21,959 bases of DNA from Treponema sp. GTDB taxonomy: Bacteria > Spirochaetota > Spirochaetia > Treponematales > Treponemataceae. This document shows positions 16,281 to 21,959 of this stretch, piece by piece. Made by a program: the position numbers and the translations under genes. Position 1 is the first letter of the stretch. The number at the start of each line of letters is the position of its first letter. The notes beneath the pieces were generated by a model. The model saw only the letters and a program-made list of their open reading frames with translations, made no database searches and had not been told where the DNA came from. The DNA lies in contig JAEDGP010000033.1 of NCBI GenBank assembly GCA_016297405.1, positions 1 through 21,959 on the forward strand. Reading direction: 5' to 3'.

Positions 16281-18250
16281 TAGCCAAGCTTTTCCATAGC
16301 CGCTTCCCAATCCAAATTCAACTGATCGATTCGCGCAACAATGGCATCGATTTTCGACTGTACATCTTTTGCTTTTGCACCATTTGAATAGATTTCAGGC
16401 AAGCCCATTTTCGCATCAAGGGCAGACTTTTCCTCTTCAGCCTTGGCAATTTCCCCTTCAATCCGGGAAACCTCTTTTTCAAGCTTTCGCTTTTCGGCTT
16501 CGACTTTTTTCTGCTCCTCCCAACTCAATTTGCCTGCACTTTTTGCAGCATCTACGGATTCAACTCCATAAGTTTTCTTTACGACAGTAGAAGAAGCAAC
16601 TCCGGTTCCAGCCTCATACTGTCCCAAAGTTCCGTTTTCTTCTGCTTCAAGGCGTTCCATGTAATATCTGTAATCCCCGGCAATTTCCCTGTGTTCCCCG
16701 GGCTTCAGCTCCAGAACCTTAGTTGCAAGACCTTCAATAAAACCGCGGTCATGAGAAACAAAAATTACAGTTCCTCCAAAATCCTTCAATGCATTCATAA
16801 GAACATCTTTTGAATGCATATCCAGATGATTTGTAGGTTCATCAAGAATCAAAAGATTATTTGGATTCAAAAGCAGCTGCAAAAGTGCAATGCGGCTTTT
16901 CTCACCACCACTCAAAACATCAAGGCTTTTAAAAACATCGTCGCCTCTAAAAAGGAAAGAACCAAGCATATCGCGCACTTTTGGAACAAGTTCCAGCGGC
17001 GCCTTATTTTCTATATACTCAAGAATAGTTTCAGACCCCTTGATTGTCTCTGCATTATCCTGGCTAAAGTAGCCAATCTTTACACCGGCGCCCAAAATAA
17101 TTTCACCACCACTTACAGGATCCACACCAGCAAGCATTCGAAGCAATGTTGATTTACCAGCTCCATTTCTACCGGCCACAACCAGAGCCTGACCATTTTC
17201 CACAGTCAAATCAAGATTATGGATTACATCGAAGGAACCGTCATAGCTTTTGCAAAGACCTTTTGTGCGCAAAACAAGCTGACCTGCATGAGGCGCCTGA
17301 GGAAATTTAAAATGAATCTTCTTAAGAGATTCAGGAATTTCAATTTTTTTCTCAAGGATTTTATCCAGCTGCTTCTGGCGCTCCTGGGCCTGGGCGGCTT
17401 TTGTGGCCTGCACACCAAACCTGCGGATAAAATCTTCAAGCTTTGCGATTTCATCCTGCTGCTTTTCATATTCGCTGATTAAAGTCTTAAGCTCAACTTC
17501 ACGAATTTTTTCATAATTTGTAAAATTGCCTTTGTAACGCTTCAAATCGCCGCCAAAAAGCTCATAAACTTCGTTTACTGTAACATCAAGAAAATAGCGG
17601 TCGTGGCTCACCAAAAGAAAAGCGCCTTTATAGCTTTGCAAAAAGCCTTCAAGCCATCCGCGAGCTTCAATATCAAGGTAGTTTGTAGGTTCGTCCAAAA
17701 GCAGGATATCAGGATTCTGCATAAGGGCCTTTGCAAGGGCAATACGCATTTGCCAGCCCCCGGAAAAAAGCTCAGTCATTTTGTCAAAATCAGTTCTTGC
17801 AAATCCAAGCCCAATCAAAACGCTTTCTGCAGTAGCTTCCCTGCGATGCCATCCGCTTTCTTCCAGCCGGGTAATCAAATTGGACTGCTCTTCCAAAAGC
17901 AAAGCCTGATTTCCTTCACCAGCTTTAAGCTTGTCGCCAATATCATCTATTCTTTTTTGGATTTCATAACCGAACTCGAATGCACGGTCTGCTTCCTCTC
18001 GCAATGTACATCCATGATGAGTAAGTCCGCTTTGCGGAAGATATGCAATTCTTGCATCTTTCTGGCAAACCCTAGAACCACTGTCCGGCTGCACCAGACC
18101 TGCCATTACTTTTATGAGAGTTGATTTTCCGGCACCGTTTGCGCCTGTCAATGCTGCCTTAGTTCCACTTTGCAAATTTACAGAAACATTCTTAAGAATA
18201 TCCCTGTCACCAAAAGCCAGCGAAACCTGTGAAAACTGAACGAATGCCAT
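16280..18250 (-). CDS. ABC-F family ATPase
   Basis: ABC-F proteins are soluble twin-ATPase factors that act on ribosomes (translation rescue, or target protection in resistance). This one has 656 residues. Domain 1 has Walker A GANGAGKST (36-44), a slightly unusual signature LFSGGWQMR (161-169) and Walker B DILLLDEPTN (181-190). A charged interdomain helical linker lies at about 245-305 (the family's tRNA-interaction motif position). Domain 2 has GRNGAGKST (360-368), LSGGEKSR (446-453) and NLLILDEPTN (465-474). The last about 100 residues (WEEQKKVEAEKRKLEKEV and on) are a coiled coil as in Uup/YheS-like members. No transmembrane segment is present. GAGGA five bases before the ATG is a good ribosome site. 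It lies 14 bases after the SH3 lipoprotein gene. Confidence 0.94.
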   Translation of the reverse strand: MAFVQFSQVSLAFGDRDILKNVSVNLQSGTKAALTGANGAGKSTLIKVMAGLVQPDSGSRVCQKDARIAYLPQSGLTHHGCTLREEADRAFEFGYEIQKRIDDIGDKLKAGEGNQALLLEEQSNLITRLEESGWHRREATAESVLIGLGFARTDFDKMTELFSGGWQMRIALAKALMQNPDILLLDEPTNYLDIEARGWLEGFLQSYKGAFLLVSHDRYFLDVTVNEVYELFGGDLKRYKGNFTNYEKIREVELKTLISEYEKQQDEIAKLEDFIRRFGVQATKAAQAQERQKQLDKILEKKIEIPESLKKIHFKFPQAPHAGQLVLRTKGLCKSYDGSFDVIHNLDLTVENGQALVVAGRNGAGKSTLLRMLAGVDPVSGGEIILGAGVKIGYFSQDNAETIKGSETILEYIENKAPLELVPKVRDMLGSFLFRGDDVFKSLDVLSGGEKSRIALLQLLLNPNNLLILDEPTNHLDMHSKDVLMNALKDFGGTVIFVSHDRGFIEGLATKVLELKPGEHREIAGDYRYYMERLEAEENGTLGQYEAGTGVASSTVVKKTYGVESVDAAKSAGKLSWEEQKKVEAEKRKLEKEVSRIEGEIAKAEEEKSALDAKMGLPEIYSNGAKAKDVQSKIDAIVARIDQLNLDWEAAMEKLG

Positions 18251-18264
18251 TCTTTCCTCAAAAA

Positions 18265-19557
18265 CTATTTTGCAATACTAAAGAATGCCACAAGCGGACT
18301 TAAACCACGTCTTGTAACAACAATATTCTTGAAGGTTGCTTTTGTAGCATCCTCCAGACGCAACCCCTGAGCATCAAGCTTATACAGGAAGTTTACTTCT
18401 TTTTCCACGCCATCGAATTTAAAAGTAAGCACACCATCGTAACTTGAAGCAATGCTTCTATCCAAAACATACTTTACGAATACAGTTCCAGTCTGCTTTG
18501 CCCCATTTGGAATAATCGAAGGAGAAAGCAGCTTGAAGTTTTTCCATACAAAAGAATGATCTGCATCAAATTTCAATTGTCCATAACTGTTGCTCTTAAA
18601 CTCGTTACTTGCATAACATATTGACATGAAAAGGCTTTCACGACGATCAAGTTCGTCATTGACTAAAGCATCAATATCTTCTTCAATCTTAACCACATTA
18701 AAATCTTCCGGTTTTCCAGAACTTCCTGTATAACGCAGAACAAGAGAATCCTTTCTAGGTATTACAATAAGTGAAGTACCCTCAAGCTTATACTGATTGT
18801 CCTTTCCTTTTGTGGCTCCAGAATAAGTCCAGCTTTCCCTGACTTTTGGCATATTAAAGATGATGCGTCCATTTGCCAATGTAAAGAAGTTATTGGGATT
18901 AAGCTTATCAGGATCAATTATTTTTCCACGAATCATCGAAGCATATTCAGCCGGGTACCATATTCCAGAAATGAGCTCTTCAAAATCACTTAAATCAGGA
19001 GCCTCTTCTATCTCAACAGCATTTCCGATTCGGTTTCCGTTTTCATCAGTTTCAAAAATCGAAAGATTATAGGAAAAACACCAACCTTTTGTACCATCGG
19101 AGGCAACGACATAAAGCCAATCCCCTTCCAATTGCTTTCCTTTACCAATACTTACAGCCTGACCGTTTCCTTTATAAAGAATCTTCACAACTTCATCTTT
19201 TCTAAGACGATAGACTTGTTTTGCCGTATTCACATACTCAGCACGAATCGGCAAACCATCAATTTTGGCAGATGCATATTTATGGATATATTCTTTATAT
19301 TTTGCCGCAATGGCTTGAGCATTCTTTTTTGAAGTCGGCTCAGTAAGCTTTCCAATAGGAACTTCCACGTTACCATGATCAGAACCAACAATATAGACAT
19401 GGGAAATATTTGATTTTACATAAACAGGAACAATGTCACAATCTCTAAGACCGTTTTTCGGGTCATCCCAAAGGACCACTCCATAACCTTTATTTTTCGA
19501 ACACGATGAAAGCAGCAGAACTGTTGCGGCAAAAAAAACAAATCCTAATTTTTTCAT
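18265..19557 (-). CDS. SH3-domain lipoprotein
   Basis: This is a 430-residue exported protein. The N-terminus MKKLGFVFFAATVLLLSSC has a lipobox with lipidated Cys19. Residues about 100-170 look like a bacterial SH3 (SH3b) domain: LPIRAEYVNTAKQVYRLRKD, then GDWLYVVASDGTKGWCF. The rest (about 190-430) is beta-rich without a recognised domain; pieces such as LISGIWYPAEYASMIRGKII and GQLKFDADHSFVWKN suggest a lipocalin-like or repeat beta sheet, which is speculative. SH3b domains often bind cell wall peptides, in keeping with the divergent glucosaminidase gene. It heads the minus-strand operon with ABC-F, galE, feoAB and M20. There is no Shine-Dalgarno site; the -10 box sits 8 bases before the ATG. 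Confidence 0.85.
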   Translation of the reverse strand: MKKLGFVFFAATVLLLSSCSKNKGYGVVLWDDPKNGLRDCDIVPVYVKSNISHVYIVGSDHGNVEVPIGKLTEPTSKKNAQAIAAKYKEYIHKYASAKIDGLPIRAEYVNTAKQVYRLRKDEVVKILYKGNGQAVSIGKGKQLEGDWLYVVASDGTKGWCFSYNLSIFETDENGNRIGNAVEIEEAPDLSDFEELISGIWYPAEYASMIRGKIIDPDKLNPNNFFTLANGRIIFNMPKVRESWTYSGATKGKDNQYKLEGTSLIVIPRKDSLVLRYTGSSGKPEDFNVVKIEEDIDALVNDELDRRESLFMSICYASNEFKSNSYGQLKFDADHSFVWKNFKLLSPSIIPNGAKQTGTVFVKYVLDRSIASSYDGVLTFKFDGVEKEVNFLYKLDAQGLRLEDATKATFKNIVVTRRGLSPLVAFFSIAK

Positions 19558-19558
19558 A

Positions 19559-19594
19559 GACTTTTATTTTAACAGAAGAAAATAAAAAAGTCAT
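19559..19594 (-). promoter_or_regulatory. Promoter of the SH3 lipoprotein operon
   Basis: On the minus strand, ATGACT (19594-19589), a 17-base spacer and TAAAAT (19571-19566) form a promoter with predicted start at 19559, only 2 bases before the ATG at 19557. It would drive the lipoprotein, ABC-F, galE, feoAB and M20 genes. It lies in the 68-base gap shared with the divergent glucosaminidase gene. Confidence 0.55.
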
Positions 19595-19625
19595 CACTGG
19601 TCAAAATGCTGCCGAAAATCAAAAC

Positions 19626-20279
19626 ATGAACAAGTCTTTTAAAAAATGTGCAATCTTCGCATCAACTTTAATTTTTATTTCAATTTTATTTTCCTGCCAG
19701 AGCACAGGAAAAATCTCATCAGCAGGTAAAAAAGGCATATCCAGAAGCATTACAGGTCCTGCAAAACTTTCCGCAGAACAGCTCGCCGCCTATTTTATGG
19801 ACGCAAATCCGGCCGCAGACATTGCCCAGGTTTACCGCCTTGCGACCTATTATATAGAAGAAAGTAACGCAGAAGGCATTAATTCTGATGTAGCCTTTGC
19901 TCAAATGTGCCATGAAACAGGCTTTTTAAAATTCGGAAATCTTGTAAAACCTGAAATGAACAATTATTGCGGCCTTGGAGCCATAAGTGCAGAAAATCCA
20001 GGTCTCTGGTTTGAAAGTGAGCGGCAAGGCGTTCGCGCCCACATTCAGCATCTTCACGCTTACGGCACCACAAGTGATGTTCAGTTGCACAAAGACTTGA
20101 TTGATCCGCGCTACAAATATGTAAATCCCCGTGGAAAAGCACCAACCATATTTGAACTGGCTGGAACATGGGCGGCAGACAGGGAATACGGCAACAAGCT
20201 TAATGCAAAACTTGATCGAATGAACGATTTTAAAAAATGGAAAGGAAAGCTTGAACTGCCACCAGACCCTTTTCAATAA
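19626..20279 (+). CDS. Glucosaminidase-domain lipoprotein (peptidoglycan hydrolase)
   Basis: This 217-residue protein has a signal peptide with lipobox ILFSC (Cys24), so it is membrane-anchored outside the cytoplasm. Residues about 62-200 match the glucosaminidase (GH73, PF01832) pattern: INSDVAFAQMCHETGFLKFG, with E97 in HETG as the likely catalytic Glu, then NNYCGLGA, and a segment with WFESERQGVRAHIQHLHAYG. This group also carries the title mannosyl-glycoprotein endo-beta-N-acetylglucosaminidase-like. It probably cleaves the glycan strand of peptidoglycan during growth or separation. It is divergent from the SH3 lipoprotein. No Shine-Dalgarno site precedes the ATG; a weak GAAAAT (19614-19619) sits in the -10 position for a start on the ATG. 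Confidence 0.88.
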   Translation: MNKSFKKCAIFASTLIFISILFSCQSTGKISSAGKKGISRSITGPAKLSAEQLAAYFMDANPAADIAQVYRLATYYIEESNAEGINSDVAFAQMCHETGFLKFGNLVKPEMNNYCGLGAISAENPGLWFESERQGVRAHIQHLHAYGTTSDVQLHKDLIDPRYKYVNPRGKAPTIFELAGTWAADREYGNKLNAKLDRMNDFKKWKGKLELPPDPFQ

Positions 20280-20346
20280 ACCTCAAAATGTTGACAACTT
20301 TTCCAATAAATACAAAAATTTGACCTGGTGATAGATTTCACCAATG

Positions 20347-20425
20347 AGGGAGGAGCCCCTCCCTGGCGTACACTTCGTTGTCCGCCACCCACCCTGCGGG
20401 ACACATTCCCGCAACGCCTTTGGAC
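20347..20425. repeat. GC-rich structured intergenic repeat, copy B
   Basis: On the plus strand, AGGGAGGAGCCCCTCCCT (20347-20364) is a perfect 7-bp stem with loop AGCC. TGCGGGA (20395-20401) and TCCCGCA (20407-20413) form a second perfect 7-bp stem with loop CACAT. Between them CTTCGTTGTCCGCCACCC matches copy A (CTTCGGTTTTCCGCTACCC), and the right end is CGCCTTTGGAC, near the stop of the thioredoxin reductase-like gene. It lies in a 158-base gap between convergent genes; the bases before it (20280-20346) show nothing else clear. Confidence 0.75.
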
Positions 20426-20437
20426 TTGCAGCATTCA

Positions 20438-21310
20438 TCAGCTGCTTTTCATCTGGCTTAAATATTTGACTGCACTCAATGCTGCCACATTCCCTTCACC
20501 AGCGCTTTTTATATATTGATACGGTAAGCCTGTAATATCACCACAGGCAAACAATCCTTTTATATTGGTTTCCATCTGACGATTTACCTTAATATGGTTT
20601 TCGTCCAGTTCCAGCCCTGGAACCAGCTGCTTTGGAGAAACACTATCACGCAGAATGAAAATACCATCCACATTTATTTCACCATCTTTTAGCACCAGTT
20701 TTTCAGCTTTCATGCCCCCTTCAATGCGAACCACCTGATCCTGCACAACCTGAATATTCTTCTCACCAAAAACATTCTGCATTTTGTACAACGGAATGTA
20801 ATAAACCTTTTCGCACACTTCGCTAAGGAAAGATGCTTCTTTCTCTTCTTTTTCAGTCTGTGCAATTACTGCAACTGTTTTTCCTTTATAAAATGGCGCA
20901 TCACAGGTTGCGCAGTAGCTGACCCCACGACCAAGGAAAGTTTCTTCTCCATCAAATGGTTTGCCAAAATTTACACCAGTGGCAACAATCACAGCTTTTG
21001 CTGAATAAAGCTGGTTTGTCTTTGTGGTAAAACTAAAATAGCTTCCCATTGAATAACAGGCTGTAACCTGATCTTGAGTGATTGCCAGGCCAAGAGAATC
21101 GATATGTTCATTGAACTTTCTGGCCAGCTCCTGACCTTTGATGGCAGGCAGCCCTAAATAATTCTGGATTTCGTGGGCTTTACTCACTTTTTCTGAAAGT
21201 TCCCGGCTTCCAAAAAGAATCACCTTTTTGTTTCTAATCTTTAACGTAACTGCAGCAGAAAGTCCTGCAGGCCCTGTGCCGATTACAGCCACATCAAACA
21301 TTTCTTCCAT
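20438..21310 (-). CDS. Thioredoxin reductase-like flavoprotein without an NADPH-binding motif
   Basis: This has 290 residues from the ATG at 21310, which has AGGT seven bases upstream. The FAD-binding GTGPAG is at 11-16, the second FAD motif VIVATGVN at about 108-114, the redox pair C133-A-T-C136, and the C-terminal FAD motif FACGDITGLPYQYIKSAGEG at 254-273. The order matches low-molecular-weight thioredoxin reductase. However, the central pyridine nucleotide domain reads VAVIAQTEKEEKEASFLSE (147-164): the GxGxxA loop is gone, and the HRR-type phosphate motif is replaced by IPLYK. NADPH is therefore an unlikely donor by the usual mode. Ferredoxin-dependent flavin thioredoxin reductases show comparable losses, so that class is a reasonable alternative. 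The two ORFs upstream in the same direction are decayed. Confidence 0.85.
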   Translation of the reverse strand: MEEMFDVAVIGTGPAGLSAAVTLKIRNKKVILFGSRELSEKVSKAHEIQNYLGLPAIKGQELARKFNEHIDSLGLAITQDQVTACYSMGSYFSFTTKTNQLYSAKAVIVATGVNFGKPFDGEETFLGRGVSYCATCDAPFYKGKTVAVIAQTEKEEKEASFLSEVCEKVYYIPLYKMQNVFGEKNIQVVQDQVVRIEGGMKAEKLVLKDGEINVDGIFILRDSVSPKQLVPGLELDENHIKVNRQMETNIKGLFACGDITGLPYQYIKSAGEGNVAALSAVKYLSQMKSS

Positions 21311-21335
21311 AAACACACCTATAAAAACAACAATC

Positions 21336-21513
21336 CTAAAGCTTGCTCAAAAATTCATCCAAAAGTGCTTTCAATCAGGCAGCCTTTGCCCCATCAAGAT
21401 TCATGCCGCCGCCAACTAACGAAGGAATCCAAGAACAATTTTTTGCCAAGTTCCAAAACATTAGTTTAATTTTGTTCCCAGAAAGCCAACTGTTCAAGAT
21501 TTTCGTCATTCAT
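21336..21513 (-). pseudogene. Decayed small ORF between the peroxidase relic and trxB-like gene
   Basis: An ATG at 21513, two bases after the peroxidase relic's stop, gives MNDENLEQLAFWEQN then a stop. In the same frame after the stop, protein-like sequence resumes (NVLELGKKLFLDSF), and the next frame carries PSLVGGGMNLDGAKAA, one TGA stop (21377-21375), then LKALLDEFLSKL with a final stop at 21336. Joined, these pieces would make about 59 residues, suggesting a small gene broken by at least one frameshift and two stops. An alternative reading from 21509 gives a single 44-residue frame ending at the same TGA. The family is not recognised. Confidence 0.4.
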
Positions 21514-21515
21514 AA

Positions 21516-21742
21516 CTACAGAATATCACAAATTGCGGCTTTTACCTTGTCCAAACTTGCAGTTGGCTCAATTTTTTTACAATATTTCCATCTCTATCAA
21601 TCAGAATATAACGAAATGTTTCAAAAACTTTACTGCGGTAAATATCCATCGCGGCCTGCAGCTGTTTCAAGCCTGTAGGAGTAAAACCACAACCAGTAGC
21701 AGTATTCACAATCAAAAGAACCTTGCCTTTGTACGCATCCAT
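21516..21742 (-). pseudogene. Glutathione peroxidase relic (deleted and frameshifted)
   Basis: YKGKVLLIVNTATGCGFTP is the peroxidatic-site region of a glutathione peroxidase (Cys in TGCGFTP) and LKQLQAAMDIY follows as in the family. The chain then jumps to VFETFRYILIDRDGNIVKK, equivalent to the family's C-terminal WNFTKFLIDR segment, so about 100 central residues, including the FPCNQF block, are absent. The normal first about 20 residues are also missing; unrelated sequence with a stop precedes the ATG at 21742. Finally, after VKK the frame ends in wrong sequence, but shifting by one base restores EPTASLDKVKAAICDIL, consistent with loss of one A in the A7 run (minus strand of 21572-21578). 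It cannot encode an active peroxidase. Confidence 0.85.
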
Positions 21743-21835
21743 ACCCCTCTATGCCAATATAGTTGCGCGCCGTCCAGGCACATGAAGCAACTTTTGTGAC
21801 AAAGTTTTTGTCGGCTTTGAAAACTGTGTCAGGTT

Positions 21836-21959
21836 TTATTTTTCATATATTTCTTTTTGATCACCTATATTTATTGGAATGATTGTTTCACCTTCAATTT
21901 GAATATCTATAGCAATTCTATATTGCATATTAATAGACACAGAATAAAGTTCTGAAAAT
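21836..21959 (-). CDS. C-terminal fragment of a RelE/HigB-type toxin (5' end outside window)
   Basis: An open frame enters from the right edge and ends at TAA 21838-21836, giving 40 residues. LYSVSINMQYRIAID and IIPINIGDQKEIYEK resemble the end of RelE/ParE/HigB superfamily toxins, where a Tyr-x-Val-x-Ile-Asn-x-x-Tyr-Arg-Ile strand is followed by a final strand with an I-G-(D/H) and I/V-Y pattern. The usual closing His is Gln here (GDQKEIY). Such toxins cleave mRNA on ribosomes and are paired with an antitoxin, which would lie just outside the window or be absent. The family call rests on a short stretch. Confidence 0.5.
   Translation of the reverse strand, partial: FSELYSVSINMQYRIAIDIQIEGETIIPINIGDQKEIYEK

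Noticed and set aside
16080..16310. 76-codon minus-strand ORF through repeat copy A into galE
   Set aside because: It overlaps galE in another frame and consists of repeat sequence; galE has a clear start with GGAGG at 16181-16177.
20291..20319. TTGACA followed at 17 bases by AAAAAT, just before repeat copy B
   Set aside because: The -35 is perfect, but the -10 is a plain A run and no gene follows in that direction; it could only matter if the repeat is transcribed.
20328..20519. 63-codon plus-strand ORF containing GGAPPWRTLRCPPP
   Set aside because: It is a translation of repeat copy B running into the antisense of the thioredoxin reductase-like gene; no ribosome site is present.
1..21959. 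CRISPR array, tRNA/rRNA, insertion sequence, prophage or defence island
   Set aside because: I saw no regularly spaced direct repeats, cloverleaf, transposase or integrase motif, or recognised defence protein on either strand, apart from the short toxin-like fragment at the right edge.

Overview
The window looks like a stretch of chromosome from a host-associated spirochaete, probably a Treponema-like gut or rumen species. This is inference from protein style and architecture. The DNA is moderately AT-rich, there are several lipoproteins with spirochaete-like lipoboxes (VSC, SSC, FSC), and coding is dense with short intergenic gaps. There is no tRNA, rRNA, CRISPR array, insertion sequence or prophage. 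No gap between annotated features exceeds about 160 bases.

Layout. (1) 1-4184, minus strand: a signal-peptide LamG/fibronectin-III protein, followed 18 bases later by a very long TPR protein with an acidic and Ala/Glu-rich coiled-coil tail that runs off the left edge. (2) 4187-6184, plus: uvrC, whose start codon lies 2 bases from the start of the divergent LamG gene. (3) 6194-6603, minus: a self-contained 76-residue gene with a near-consensus promoter, a near-perfect Shine-Dalgarno and a strong terminator. (4) 6654-11617, plus: a SAM methyltransferase, then a probable operon of a divergent purH, mraY and a lipoprotein resembling COG3014. (5) 11604-19571, minus: a long operon of SH3-domain lipoprotein, ABC-F ATPase, galE, fused feoA-feoB and an M20 peptidase. 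It has tight spacing except for a structured GC-rich repeat between the ABC-F gene and galE. (6) 19626-20279, plus: a glucosaminidase lipoprotein divergent from the SH3 lipoprotein. (7) 20347-20425: a second copy of the structured repeat. (8) 20438-21742, minus: a thioredoxin-reductase-like flavoprotein without a recognisable NADPH site, preceded by a decayed small ORF and a multiply damaged glutathione peroxidase relic. (9) At the right edge, the C-terminal end of a probable RelE/HigB-type toxin.

The most interesting points are these. Two diverged copies of an intergenic element keep two hairpins through compensatory base changes. Several promoter-proximal genes have a -10 box placed so that the transcript should start at, or within a few bases of, the ATG, while operon-internal genes use good Shine-Dalgarno sites; this suggests a two-mode translation initiation architecture. 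The thioredoxin reductase has lost its pyridine-nucleotide motifs and sits beside a dying peroxidase gene. The PurH homologue lacks hallmark residues of both of its catalytic activities. No classical defence or mobile system was found.
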